A DNA stretch of 64,000 bases. Source: Sphingobium lactosutens (GTDB taxonomy: Bacteria > Pseudomonadota > Alphaproteobacteria > Sphingomonadales > Sphingomonadaceae). Under the pieces are notes generated by a model that was not told the origin of the DNA, did no database searches, and was given only the letters and a program-made list of their open reading frames with translations. The translations under genes were made by a program, and so were the position numbers. This document shows positions 45,276-53,987 of this stretch, one piece after another (the stretch's first letter is position 1; every line of letters begins with the position of its first letter). The stretch is taken from positions 1-64,000 of the forward strand of contig NZ_QJQX01000075.1 of NCBI RefSeq assembly GCF_013393185.1. The letters run 5' to 3'.

Positions 45276-45485
45276 CTAGTGAATAGTACCCAGCGGCTGG
45301 TCGTAGGCAAGCAGCACGATCAGCCGCTCAATCTGTCGCCAGTGGCAGAAATGGACATGATTGCCCTGATCCAGGCTGCGGTCTGCCCGCGCGGCCGCCT
45401 CATAGCCTGCATGATCGCCGAACAGGCTGATCAGCTCGGCGGCATCCTCATAGCTCTTGCGATTCGCAAGATATGGCATCTGCAT
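45276..45485 (-). CDS. small hypothetical protein, 69 residues
   Basis: The start at ATG 45485 (MQMPYLANRKSYEDAAELI...) has GGGGG upstream at weak ribosome-site distance; the frame stays open to 45728. It is helical with a conserved-looking HFCHWRQIERLIVLLAYDQPLGTIH end, a pattern I associate with a sphingomonad small-protein family of unknown function. It is convergent with argC by one base. Two GTCCC/GGGAC dyads lie about 120-165 bp upstream. Confidence 0.6.
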   Translation of the reverse strand: MQMPYLANRKSYEDAAELISLFGDHAGYEAAARADRSLDQGNHVHFCHWRQIERLIVLLAYDQPLGTIH

Positions 45486-45605
45486 AATTACCCCCGACTT
45501 ATTTTTTGGCGACCTGTTGTGATGGAGCGGGCTGTTCAATCGGCGTGCCAGTTTCCGTCTTTGGCTCTCCGGGCCGCGGACCAGGGTGAACGCCGAATTA
45601 GGCAT

Positions 45606-45649
45606 GTCCCAACATGGGACGATTGGTTCATAACGGGACATATCGTCCC
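45606..45649. promoter_or_regulatory. paired GTCCC/GGGAC dyads
   Basis: GTCCC-aacat-GGGAC (45606-45620) and GGGAC-atatc-GTCCC (45635-45649) are two perfect 5-bp dyads with 5-bp spacers and opposite orientation, centres 29 bp apart. They lie between two small divergent genes (45485 and 45711) and look like operators for a common regulator. No regulator can be named. Confidence 0.45.
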
Positions 45650-45710
45650 AAAATGGATCGGAACCCAAAGCCGCTGGCCTTGCGATCCTCGCCATGGCAA
45701 GGACTAGCGC

Positions 45711-45884
45711 ATGAGCAAGGCCAAGCACAATCCCACGGGCGCGGGCGCGATCATCGCGCTGCTGATTCTGGCCGGCACGATCGGCGGCGGCATGATGGGA
45801 CAGCCCAGCATCGGCCTGCTCGCCGGCCTTGCGCTCGGCATCCTGATCGCCCTCCTCCTATACCTGCGCGAGCGCCGCAAATAA
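45711..45884 (+). CDS. small two-helix membrane protein, 57 residues
   Basis: ATG 45711 to TAA 45884: MSKAKHNPTGAGAIIALLIL... Two hydrophobic segments (AGAIIALLILAGTIGGG and IGLLAGLALGILIALLLYL) are joined by MMGQPS, and the end is RERRK, so both termini are probably cytoplasmic. Small helix-hairpin proteins of this kind are common in sphingomonads; the role is unknown. It lies 61 bp before the sorbosone dehydrogenase-like gene and may be co-transcribed. Confidence 0.7.
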   Translation: MSKAKHNPTGAGAIIALLILAGTIGGGMMGQPSIGLLAGLALGILIALLLYLRERRK

Positions 45885-45945
45885 GCATCCGACGCGGGCG
45901 CCATCCGCCTTGCCCGCCGCTGCGCGCCCGCATAGATGTGAGCGC

Positions 45946-47271
45946 ATGAACAAGCATGTCATCGTCCTGCCGCTCGTCGCCCTGGCCCTTGCCGGCGGCG
46001 CCTTTCTCTATCTGGCGCAGGGCGACACCGCCCGCCTCCCCGCAGGCGCCGACACGGGCCGCGAGCCGGTCTTCACCAGCCCGCGCAGCGAGATGCTGCC
46101 GACGATCAACATCGCCGAGGTGAAGCCGTGGAAGGGCGACGCGAAGCCGGTCGCCGCCAAGGGGCTGGAGGTCGCGCGCTTCGCCGACGGCCTCGCCCAT
46201 CCCCGCTCGATGCTGCGCCTGCCCAATGGCGATATCCTCGTCGCCGAAACCAACAGCCCGCCGCGCCCCAAGGACGGCATCGTCGATCGGGTGATGAACT
46301 ACCTCATGAACAAGGCGGGCGCCGGCGTTCCCTCCGCCAACCGCATCACCCTGCTGCGCGACGTCGATGGCGACGGCAAGGCGGAAACCAAAACCGCTTT
46401 CCTGACCGGTCTCAACTCGCCCTATGGCATGGCGCTGATCGATGGCACGCTCTATGTCGCCAACACCGATGCGCTGATGGCCTTCCCATACAAGGATGGC
46501 GACACGAAGATCACGGACAAGGGCCGCAAGATCATCGACCTGCCCGCACAGGCGCCCAACCAGCACTGGACCAAGAGCCTGGTCGCGGCACCCAACGGGC
46601 TGCTCTATGTCGGCGTCGGTTCCAACAGCAATATCGGCGACAACGGACTGGAGGCCGAAAAGAACCGCGCCTTGGTGTTCGAGGTCAACCCGAAGACCAG
46701 CTACAAGCGCATCTTTGCCTCCGGCCTGCGCAATCCTGTCGGCCTTGCTTTCGAACCGAAGAGCGGCACGCTGTGGGGTGTCGTCAACGAACGCGACATG
46801 CTGGGCGGCGACCTTGTCCCCGACTATCTCGCGCGCATCGAATTCGGCGCCTTCTACGGCTGGCCGTGGAATTACTGGGGCGGTTACGAAGATCGCCGGG
46901 TCCAGCCGCAGCGGCCGGAAATACGCGAATATACCAAGCGCCCCGACTATGCGCTAGGCAACCATGTCGCGCCACTCGGCCTGACCTTCGCTGACAAGGT
47001 GCAACTGGGCGCGCCCTATACAGACGGCGCTTTCGTCGGACTGCACGGCAGCTGGAACCGCAAGCCCGCCGCCGGCTACAAGGTCGTCTATGTCGGCTTC
47101 GATGACGGCGAGGCCGGCAAGGCCAAGCCGGTGGACGTGCTGACCGGCTTCCTCGACAAGGATGGCGCAGCGCAGGGCCGCCCGGTCGACGTGACCGCAG
47201 ACGCCAAGGGCGCCCTGCTGGTCAGCGACGATGTCGGCGGCGTGGTGTGGCGCGTGACGAAGGCGAAATAA
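45946..47271 (+). CDS. PQQ-dependent sugar dehydrogenase family (L-sorbosone dehydrogenase-like)
   Basis: 441 residues. A hydrophobic N-terminus (HVIVLPLVALALAGGAFLYL) serves as signal or membrane anchor. The rest is a six-bladed propeller of the glucose/sorbosone dehydrogenase family: GLAHPRSMLRLPNGDILVAETN, GLNSPYGMALIDGTLYVANT, QHWTKSLVAAPNGLLYVGVGS, ASGLRNPVGLAFEP and VGLHGSWNRKPAAGYKV, which carries residues of the PQQ/calcium region. Periplasmic oxidation of an aldose or sorbosone is inferred. Confidence 0.85.
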   Translation: MNKHVIVLPLVALALAGGAFLYLAQGDTARLPAGADTGREPVFTSPRSEMLPTINIAEVKPWKGDAKPVAAKGLEVARFADGLAHPRSMLRLPNGDILVAETNSPPRPKDGIVDRVMNYLMNKAGAGVPSANRITLLRDVDGDGKAETKTAFLTGLNSPYGMALIDGTLYVANTDALMAFPYKDGDTKITDKGRKIIDLPAQAPNQHWTKSLVAAPNGLLYVGVGSNSNIGDNGLEAEKNRALVFEVNPKTSYKRIFASGLRNPVGLAFEPKSGTLWGVVNERDMLGGDLVPDYLARIEFGAFYGWPWNYWGGYEDRRVQPQRPEIREYTKRPDYALGNHVAPLGLTFADKVQLGAPYTDGAFVGLHGSWNRKPAAGYKVVYVGFDDGEAGKAKPVDVLTGFLDKDGAAQGRPVDVTADAKGALLVSDDVGGVVWRVTKAK

Positions 47272-47285
47272 AACCCCCGCATCCG

Positions 47286-47334
47286 TTCGTTTCGAGCGAA
47301 GTCGAGAAACACGTCTCAAAACGCTCGAAACGAA
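47286..47334. repeat. inverted repeat, CGTTCG family copy 4
   Basis: TTCGTTTCGAGCG (47286-47298) and CGCTCGAAACGAA (47322-47334) are perfect 13-bp arms around GTCGAGAAAC, the same core as the repeat at 9475. It lies between the convergent ends of the sorbosone dehydrogenase-like gene and the DUF815 gene. Confidence 0.75.
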
Positions 47335-47341
47335 GAATAAT

Positions 47342-48160
47342 TCAGACCGTAATCCCGTTCCGCCCGGCCAGTTCAACCACATATTGCCAGGCGACACGCC
47401 CCGACCGACTGCCACGCTGGGTCGCCCACTGGATCGCCTCCAGGGGATCGAAGCTCAGCCCCAGCTTCCCCGCATAGCCGCTGACGATCGCCACATAGGC
47501 ATCCTGATCGATCGCATGGAAACCCAAGCTAAGACCAAAGCGATCCGACAGCGCCATCTTGTCGTCGATCACGTCGCGCGGATTGACGGGGTCATCCTGC
47601 TCCGACAGGTGGCGCGGCACGATATGGCGGCGGTTCGACGTCACATAGAGACGGACATTGGCCGGCCGCGCCGCCGTCCCGCCCTGAAGCAGCGATCGCA
47701 GCGACCGCGCATCGCCCACGCCATTCTCCTCGAAGCCCAGATCGTCGAGGAAGAGTATGAACGGCCGCGTCGTAGAGCGCAGCAGGGAAAAGAGCGCCGG
47801 CAGGCTCCCCAGTTCATCGATCGCGCATTGCAGCAGGGCGACGTCCTGCCCCTCCGCCTGCAACTTGCCGACGACGGCCGCGACGACCGCCGATTTGCCG
47901 GTGCCGCGCGCGCCCCACAGCAGCACGTCATGCGCGGCATGACCCGCAGCATGGCGGCGGGTATTTTCCAGCAGCGATCCCTTTTGCGCATCGATCCCGC
48001 TCAACAGGCCGAAGTCCACCGGGGCGAACTCCTCCACCGCATGGATTGCATGGCCGTCCCACACATAGGCGGGCGCGGCGGCGAGATCGGCGGAGAGAGG
48101 CGGCGGCGGCGCAAGCCGTTCCAGCGCCTCGGCGATGCGGGTCAACAGTGCGTCGGTCAT
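47342..48160 (-). CDS. DUF815 family AAA ATPase
   Basis: 272 residues. Walker A GARGTGKSAVV is near residue 84 and Walker B ILFLDDLGFEE near 134; an arginine-containing VTSNRRHIVPRHL and the FGLSLGFHAIDQDAYVAIV C-terminal region are typical of DUF815. The N-terminal part (YVWDGHAIHAVEEFAPVDFGLL) is also conserved. Function is unknown. It starts 117 bp from the divergent tsaC. Confidence 0.88.
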   Translation of the reverse strand: MTDALLTRIAEALERLAPPPPLSADLAAAPAYVWDGHAIHAVEEFAPVDFGLLSGIDAQKGSLLENTRRHAAGHAAHDVLLWGARGTGKSAVVAAVVGKLQAEGQDVALLQCAIDELGSLPALFSLLRSTTRPFILFLDDLGFEENGVGDARSLRSLLQGGTAARPANVRLYVTSNRRHIVPRHLSEQDDPVNPRDVIDDKMALSDRFGLSLGFHAIDQDAYVAIVSGYAGKLGLSFDPLEAIQWATQRGSRSGRVAWQYVVELAGRNGITV

Positions 48161-48277
48161 GGCGCGGGCTTAATCGGCGATCGGACCGGCCGCAAGTTGC
48201 GACAATGACCCGCAATGTCATTGTCCTGTCGCAATGGCCTTTTACTCGGCGGAACCGGGGACTATATCGCAGGGGCC

Positions 48278-49234
48278 GTGACCATCGCCAATCCAGCCTA
48301 TTCCACCCGATCCTGCCGCTATGGCGCCGAAGCGCTGCGTGAGGCGGCCCTGCTCATCCGAGCCGGCGAGCCCGTCGCCGTGCCGACCGAAACGGTCTAT
48401 GGCCTGGCCGCCGACGCGACGGACAATCATGCGGTGGCCGCCATCTACAGCGCCAAGGGGCGGCCCAGCTTCAACCCGCTGATCGTCCATGTCGCTGACC
48501 TCGACATGGCGCGCGGGCTGGCGGATTTCTCACCCGTGGCGGAAAAGCTGGCCGCGCGCTTCTGGCCCGGCCCGTTGACGCTGGTGCTGCCCGTGCGCGC
48601 CGACAGCGGCCTGTCCTCGCTGGTGACGGCTGGCCTGCCCACGGTTGCGCTGCGCCTGCCCGCCCATCCCGCGATGCGCGCGCTGATCCGCGAAAGCGGC
48701 CGTCCGCTCGCCGCGCCATCGGCCAATCGCAGCGGATCGATCAGCCCGACCCGCGCCGAACATGTGCTCGCCAGCCTGAACGGCAAGGTACGGATGATCC
48801 TGGACGAAGGTCCGACCAGCGAGGGCCTGGAGTCCACCATAGCCGCGCCGGAAACCGACCGCGTCCGCCTGCTCCGCCCCGGCCCGGTTACGGCCATGAT
48901 GCTGGAGGAGGCGACCGGCCTTCCGGTCATCATCGGCAAAGGCGATGTGAAGATCGAGGCGCCCGGCCAGCTCGAAAGCCATTATGCCCCTTCAAAGCCC
49001 GTGCGGCTGGACGCGTTGCGAGCCGAGGGCGACGAATATTTGATCGGCTTCGGCCTGATGCCCTGCCACATCAACCTCAGCCCGGAAGCGAATCTGCGGG
49101 AAGCGGGCGCGAACCTGTTCGCCGCCCTGCACATCGCCGACGCCAGCGCCGTCGCCCGGATCGCGGTCGCGCCGATTCCGAACGAAGGCATCGGCGCGGC
49201 CATCAACGACCGGCTGAAACGCGCCGCGGCGTAA
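48278..49234 (+). CDS. tsaC: L-threonylcarbamoyladenylate synthase (Sua5/TsaC)
   Basis: Makes threonylcarbamoyl-AMP for the t6A modification of ANN-decoding tRNAs. 318 residues with the YrdC domain (VAVPTETVYGLAADATD, SAKGRPSFNPLIVHV, KRx-like FWPGPLTLVLP, APSANRSGSISPT) and a C-terminal Sua5 domain (LESHYAPSKPVRL), so it is the long Sua5 form. I place the start at GTG 48278 after AGGGG; the frame is open to 48215. Confidence 0.94.
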   Translation: MTIANPAYSTRSCRYGAEALREAALLIRAGEPVAVPTETVYGLAADATDNHAVAAIYSAKGRPSFNPLIVHVADLDMARGLADFSPVAEKLAARFWPGPLTLVLPVRADSGLSSLVTAGLPTVALRLPAHPAMRALIRESGRPLAAPSANRSGSISPTRAEHVLASLNGKVRMILDEGPTSEGLESTIAAPETDRVRLLRPGPVTAMMLEEATGLPVIIGKGDVKIEAPGQLESHYAPSKPVRLDALRAEGDEYLIGFGLMPCHINLSPEANLREAGANLFAALHIADASAVARIAVAPIPNEGIGAAINDRLKRAAA

Positions 49235-49258
49235 GGCTGGCGGCGGAGCCGTCAGCCC
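49233..49258. terminator. hairpin between tsaC and the small lipoprotein gene
   Basis: GGCTG-CGGC pairs with GCCG-CAGCC (with one unpaired base on each arm) between the convergent genes. It lacks a T-run, so it is a weak terminator candidate. Confidence 0.45.
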
Positions 49259-49261
49259 AGC

Positions 49262-49528
49262 CTATCGGTCACAATTGTCGTAACCGGCCTCGCGGCACTG
49301 CTTGCGACGTTCCTTTTCGGCCTGCTTGGCGGCCTTGCCGTCGCGCGCTTCCTGCTTGCGCATCTTGCGCCCATAGTTGCGATCGGCTTCGTCCTGGCTG
49401 GTGGTCGACCAGTCTACGACCTGCGCGCCCGCACGCACCGGCGCGGTCACGACGCTCGCGACCGTCCGCACGCAGCCCGGCAGCGCGAGCAGGATCAGCG
49501 GCGTGGCCAGCAACAATGATGTCTTCAT
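49262..49528 (-). CDS. small lipoprotein, Lys/Arg/Glu-rich
   Basis: 88 residues. The signal KTSLLLATPLILLALPGC carries a lipobox LPGC with Cys19. The mature part has VVDWSTTSQDEADRNYGRKMRKQEARDG, then a highly charged helix (KAAKQAEKERRKQCREAGYDNCDR) with two Cys near the end. Similar proteins are frequent in sphingomonads; function is unknown. Confidence 0.78.
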   Translation of the reverse strand: MKTSLLLATPLILLALPGCVRTVASVVTAPVRAGAQVVDWSTTSQDEADRNYGRKMRKQEARDGKAAKQAEKERRKQCREAGYDNCDR

Positions 49529-49678
49529 TTCCCGTCCCCCGACTTGTTGGTCCGCGCTTGTCTAGCATGGTTCACATGAACCATAGACTAAGAACGTCGC
49601 GGAAACGGTCAGGCCGTCAGGACTTGGAGCAAGGGTCAGATGTGGCCGCCGCATGCCATTCCTGCGCCGCCGTCCTTC

Positions 49679-50215
49679 CTACCCTTCGATGCGCGCGGCA
49701 AAGCCCTTGCGCAACTTGGCGAGCTTGGGCGGGATCACGGCCATGCAATAGGGATTCTGGTCGCCGACCCGGTCCCAATATTTCTGGTGATAATCCTCCG
49801 CCGGATACCAGGGTGCGTCCGGTTCGATCGCGGTGACGATCGGATCGCTCTGGTCCGACTGCGCCCGCTCGATCCCGGCGCGCGCTTCGACTTCCTGCTC
49901 GGCCGAATGGGGGAAGATGGCCGACCGATACTGGGTGCCGATGTCGTTGCCCTGCCGGTTCAGCGTCGTCGGATTGTGCGTCGCGAAGAAGATGTCCAGC
50001 AGGTCGGCATAAGCGATGACCGCCGGGTCATAGGTGATGCGGATCGCTTCGGCATGGCCGGTCGCACCCGAACAGACCTGTTCATAGGTCGGGTCGGGCA
50101 AGGTGCCGCCGATATAGCCGCTCTCCACCGCCTGCACGCCCCTGAGATTCTGGTACACCGCCTCGGTGCACCAGAAGCATCCCCCGGCAAGTGTCGCGAT
50201 TTCGTCGGCCATCAT
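49679..50215 (-). CDS. msrA: peptide-methionine (S)-S-oxide reductase MsrA
   Basis: Repairs methionine-S-sulfoxide in proteins. 178 residues with the catalytic motif GCFWCTEAVYQNL (Cys13 and Cys16), VRxGYxGG-like VESGYIGG, GHAEAIRITYDP and HNPTTLNRQGND. The motif has GCFWC in place of the more frequent GCFWG, as in many alphaproteobacterial MsrA proteins, giving an extra Cys next to the active site. It precedes the fadD gene end by 39 bp on the same strand. Confidence 0.95.
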   Translation of the reverse strand: MMADEIATLAGGCFWCTEAVYQNLRGVQAVESGYIGGTLPDPTYEQVCSGATGHAEAIRITYDPAVIAYADLLDIFFATHNPTTLNRQGNDIGTQYRSAIFPHSAEQEVEARAGIERAQSDQSDPIVTAIEPDAPWYPAEDYHQKYWDRVGDQNPYCMAVIPPKLAKLRKGFAARIEG

Positions 50216-50254
50216 GTCATTCCTTGTCTGCGTAAGGCGTTCAGATAGGAAGGA

Positions 50255-51961
50255 TCAGGCCGCGGTTCCAGCCTCCTTTGCAGCAGCTTCCGCCTTGGCG
50301 CGCTCTTCGGCCACCAGTTCCTTGCGCGACAGCTTGCCGACCAGCGTCTTGGGCAGGTTCAGTCGTACTTCCACCTCGCAGACCCGCTCATGCTTGCCGA
50401 GCTGGGGGTTGAGCCATTCTTTCAGGCCCGGCCCGTCGATCTCCGCCCCGTCGTTTAACGTGACGAAGGCCTTGGGCTGCTCGCCGCGATAACGATCGGG
50501 CACGCCGATCACCAGCGCCTCCTTAACCGCCGGATTATGGTAGAGGACCGATTCCACCTGGCTGGGAAAGACCTTGAACCCGCCGACCGCAATCATGTCC
50601 TTGAGGCGATCGACGATCTTCACATAGCCATCCTCGTCGATGACGCCGACATCGCCGGTGCGGACATAGTCGCCGACGAACACTTCGGCATCGGCGTCGG
50701 GGCGATTCCAATAGCCCTTCATGACCTGCGGCCCGGCAAAGAGCAGTTCGCCCGGTTCGCCTTCGGGCGGCGGCCGGGTCGGATCTTCCCGATCGACCAG
50801 CTTCACATGGGTGCCCGGCACCGGCTGGCCCACCGTGCCGCTCTTGTTCAACCCTTCATAGGGATTGGAACAGACGATCGGGCTGGTTTCGGTCAGGCCA
50901 TAGCCCTCGATCAGTCGGGCGCCGGTTGCCGCCTCGAACTTCTGCTTCAGTTCCAGCGCTAGCGGCGCCCCGCCCGAAATGCAGGCCCGCAGCGAGGAGA
51001 AGTCGATGTTGCGGATCGCCGGATGATCGAGCAGCGCCTGATACATGGTCGGCACACCCGGCAGCGAGGTCGCCTTGACCCGCTGCACCGCCGCCAGCAC
51101 CTGCGCCGCGTCGAAGCGCGGCAGCATCACCATCTCGCCCCCGTTCATCACGGTGCGGTTGAGCGTGCAGGTATTGGCGAAGACATGGAAGAAGGGCAGC
51201 ACCGCAATGATGCGGTCCTCTTCATGCGCATGCGGGTCGATCGCCTGCGCCTGACGCGCATTGGCGGTCAGATTCTGGTGCGTCAGCATCGCCCCCTTGG
51301 GCGTGCCGGTGGTGCCGCCGGTATATTGCAGCAGCGCGATATCGTTGACGGGATCGATCTCCGCCAGCACGCATTCGCCCTTGTTCGCCATGAACCGGTC
51401 ATAGCGGACGACGCGCGGATCTTCGGGCAACGCCACGCTCTCGCTCGCCTTGAACCAGCGGAACAGCAGCGACTTGACGGGCGACAGCACCTCCGCGACC
51501 GATCCGACGATCAGGGTTTCTAGCGTGCTATGCTCCAGCACCTCCAGCGCCGTGGGCAACAGCGCCTTGGCCGACAGGGTGAACAGGATCTTCGTGCCGC
51601 TATCCTCGACCTGATGCTCCAGTTCGGCGGCGGTGTAGAGGGGGGAAAAGTTGACGACGATCGCGCCGGCCATCAGCGCGCCATAATAGGCCGCGACATA
51701 ATGGGGGGTATTGGGCAGATAGAGGCCGACCCGGTCGCCCTTCTTCACGCCCATCGCCTGCAGGCCGCAGGCGACGCGGCGGATCTGGTCGTACATCTCG
51801 CCATAGCTGAACTTGCGGCCCATGAAATCGATCATGGGAGCCTGCGGATGCGCTGTGGCGCTGTCCGTCACCATCTGCCCCATCGACAGCGGGGGGAAGG
51901 TCTGATCCCATCTGGTGGGATGCCGATAATGATCCGTCAGGATTTTTTCTACGCTCTCCAT
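50255..51961 (-). CDS. fadD: long-chain fatty acid-CoA ligase
   Basis: Activates fatty acids to acyl-CoA via acyl-AMP. 568 residues from ATG 51961; an upstream TTG (51997) lacks a ribosome site. The AMP-binding motif YTGGTTGTPKGAMLTH is near residue 215, GYGLTETSPIV near 355, YVRTGDVGVIDEDGYVKIVDR in the C-domain and a Lys in GKLSRKEL near the end, the conserved acetylatable Lys. The protein is soluble or membrane-associated at the inner face. Chain-length choice cannot be read from sequence. Confidence 0.93.
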   Translation of the reverse strand: MESVEKILTDHYRHPTRWDQTFPPLSMGQMVTDSATAHPQAPMIDFMGRKFSYGEMYDQIRRVACGLQAMGVKKGDRVGLYLPNTPHYVAAYYGALMAGAIVVNFSPLYTAAELEHQVEDSGTKILFTLSAKALLPTALEVLEHSTLETLIVGSVAEVLSPVKSLLFRWFKASESVALPEDPRVVRYDRFMANKGECVLAEIDPVNDIALLQYTGGTTGTPKGAMLTHQNLTANARQAQAIDPHAHEEDRIIAVLPFFHVFANTCTLNRTVMNGGEMVMLPRFDAAQVLAAVQRVKATSLPGVPTMYQALLDHPAIRNIDFSSLRACISGGAPLALELKQKFEAATGARLIEGYGLTETSPIVCSNPYEGLNKSGTVGQPVPGTHVKLVDREDPTRPPPEGEPGELLFAGPQVMKGYWNRPDADAEVFVGDYVRTGDVGVIDEDGYVKIVDRLKDMIAVGGFKVFPSQVESVLYHNPAVKEALVIGVPDRYRGEQPKAFVTLNDGAEIDGPGLKEWLNPQLGKHERVCEVEVRLNLPKTLVGKLSRKELVAEERAKAEAAAKEAGTAA

Positions 51962-52011
51962 GGCCAGAAGTGTATGGCCATGATCTGCTTTACGCAAGCG
52001 TCAACCAAATG

Positions 52012-52042
52012 AAAAAAGGCCGCGCCGTCAGCCGGCGCGGCC
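52012..52042 (-). terminator. terminator after trcR
   Basis: GGCCGCGCC (52018-52026) pairs perfectly with GGCGCGGCC (52034-52042) on a 7-nt loop, and on the minus strand six T follow (52017-52012). Confidence 0.88.
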
Positions 52043-52098
52043 CTGCAAAATCCAGCATCATGGCAGCAATAATCGACGCCGCCGATGACGCTACGGCA

Positions 52099-52797
52099 TC
52101 ACACCTCGCCCTTGTTGCTGCTGAAGGGATCGAGAATGGTGGCAGCGCCGGAAATGAATTCGGACTCGGTCTTGAGCGCCTCCTCGGCGCGGCGCACGGC
52201 GTCCTGACGCTCGCGACGCAGTTCCTCGATCAGCGCCTCGCGGTCGCCGTCCAGACGCGAATCGGTCGGTGTCTCGATGCCCGCCTTCTTCGCCGCCTTG
52301 GTCACGAGCGAATCCAGCTCGCGCTGCGAACAGAGGCCCAGCGTCACCGGATCCTTGGGCACGATGTTGCTGATGTTCCAGTGGGTGCGGTCGCGGATCG
52401 CGGCGATGGTGGTGCGGGTGGTGCCGATCAGCTTGCCGATCGCGCCGTCCGAAATCTCCGGATGGTTGCGCAGGATCCAGGCGATGCCGTCCGGCTTGTC
52501 CTGGCGCTTGCTGACCGGGGTGTAGCGCGGCCCCTTGGTGCGGCGGACCGGCTCCGGGCCCTTGAGCATCTTGAGCTTGTAGTCGGGGTTGCTCTCGCCC
52601 TTGTGGATCTCCTCCATGGTGATCTCATGGGCGCGCACCGGATCGCGGCCGGTATATTTGATGCTGGCGGTATCGTCGGCGATCGCCTGCACTTCGAGGA
52701 TATGAAGCCCGCAGAATTCCGCGATCTGGTCGAAGCTCAGAGCGCTATTGTCGACCAGCCAGCTGGCAGTCGCGTGGGGCATGAGAGGCTGGGACAC
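52099..52797 (-). CDS. trcR: cell-cycle transcriptional regulator TrcR (DUF1013)
   Basis: 232 residues. GTG 52797 with GGAGAAG upstream gives the family start (SQPLMPHATASWLVDN). DUF1013 is seen in ALSFDQIAEFCGLHILEVQAI, GIAWILRNHPEISDGAIGKLIG followed by TTRTTIAAIRDRTHWN, and a charged C-terminal coiled coil (ALIEELRRERQDAVRRAEEAL). The two helix-turn-helix-like segments fit DNA binding. It was named for a role in the alphaproteobacterial cell cycle. Together with rcdA it gives two CtrA-network-type genes in this window. Confidence 0.88.
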   Translation of the reverse strand: MSQPLMPHATASWLVDNSALSFDQIAEFCGLHILEVQAIADDTASIKYTGRDPVRAHEITMEEIHKGESNPDYKLKMLKGPEPVRRTKGPRYTPVSKRQDKPDGIAWILRNHPEISDGAIGKLIGTTRTTIAAIRDRTHWNISNIVPKDPVTLGLCSQRELDSLVTKAAKKAGIETPTDSRLDGDREALIEELRRERQDAVRRAEEALKTESEFISGAATILDPFSSNKGEV

Positions 52798-52911
52798 GGG
52801 GTCTTCTCCGGCACGTAAAAACGATAAGGGCCGCCCAATCAGGGCGGCCGCGACGGGTCGGAGATAGTCCATCCCGGCCTTTGCGGCAAGAAAATCCGGC
52901 AGGGAAAAGCG

Positions 52912-53958
52912 TCAGGCGGCGCTTTCGATGACCTCGGGGTCGATTTCGTGCAGCCCGGACAGGAATTCGCGCGCGCTCCGTTCCCAGCTGAAGCTGCGGC
53001 CATAGGCGGCGCACGCTGCCCGGTCCCGCGTCAGCGCGCCCGCGATCGCCCGCCCCAGTTCCTCCGACAGCGCACCGGTTTCCGGCGTCACGATATCGAT
53101 CGGCCCCGTCACCGGATAGGCCGCGACCGGCGTACCGCAGGCCAGCGCCTCGATCATCACCAGCCCGAACGTGTCGGTGCGGCTGGGGAAGACGAACACG
53201 TCCGCCCCGGCATAGGCTCCGGCGAGTTCCGTACCGAACATCGGCCCCGGAAAACGCGCCTGCGGATAGGTGCGCTCCAGCGCCGCGCGGGCCGGCCCGT
53301 CGCCTACCACGACCTTGGTGCCTTCATGATCGGTGGCCAGGAAGGCTTCCAGATTCTTCTCGACCGCGACCCGCCCGACATAGAGCATGATCGGGCGCGG
53401 CAGGTCGGCGAACAGGTCGGGCGGCGGCGCATTGGGGGTGAAGGCGGCGAGGTCCACGCCCCTGCCCCATGGCCGCACATTGGCGACGCCATGCGCGCGC
53501 AGCTGCTCGCGCACCGACCGGGTCGACACCAGCACGGCCTGCGCCGGGCCATGGAACCAGCGGATATAGCGCCAGAACCAGGCGGCGGGCAGGCCGGTGC
53601 GCTGCGCGACATAATCGGGGAAATGAGTGTGATAGGCAGTGGTGAAGGGCACGCCGCTGCGCAGGCACCAGCGCCGCGCCGCGACGCAGAGCGGCCCCTC
53701 GGTCGCCAGATGCACCGCATCGGGGCGGAAGGCGGCGATGTCCTGCCCGATGACGCTCGACCGCACCAGCGCCAGCCTTATTTCGGGATAGGTCGGACAG
53801 GGGATGGAACCGTAGAGATCGGGCGATATCACCCTGACCGCATGCCCCATATGCTCCAGTTCGCCCTGGATCGTCTGGAGCGTGCGCACCACGCCATTGA
53901 CCTGCGGGGTCCAGGCATCGGTGACGATGGCGATCCGCATGGCACTCTGCTCCGTCAT
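52912..53958 (-). CDS. glycosyltransferase family 4 (GT-B)
   Basis: 348 residues from ATG 53958 (MTEQSAMRIAIVTDAWTPQVNG; ATG 53940 is an alternative). The N-domain has ITDAWTPQVNGVVRTLQ-type sugar-acceptor residues and TAYHTHFPDYVAQR, and the C-domain the GT4 donor motif: VGDGPARAALE, ELAGAYAGADVFVFPSRTDTFGLVMIEALACGTPVAAYPV, with Glu-x7-Glu. The annotation 'alpha-mannosyltransferase' is common for this group. It is next to an LpxH-like phosphatase on the same strand, a pairing seen across alphaproteobacteria, suggesting an envelope glycolipid. Confidence 0.88.
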   Translation of the reverse strand: MTEQSAMRIAIVTDAWTPQVNGVVRTLQTIQGELEHMGHAVRVISPDLYGSIPCPTYPEIRLALVRSSVIGQDIAAFRPDAVHLATEGPLCVAARRWCLRSGVPFTTAYHTHFPDYVAQRTGLPAAWFWRYIRWFHGPAQAVLVSTRSVREQLRAHGVANVRPWGRGVDLAAFTPNAPPPDLFADLPRPIMLYVGRVAVEKNLEAFLATDHEGTKVVVGDGPARAALERTYPQARFPGPMFGTELAGAYAGADVFVFPSRTDTFGLVMIEALACGTPVAAYPVTGPIDIVTPETGALSEELGRAIAGALTRDRAACAAYGRSFSWERSAREFLSGLHEIDPEVIESAA

Positions 53959-53987
53959 GGCAGTCCCCGAAAGTCCCTGGTCCGACC

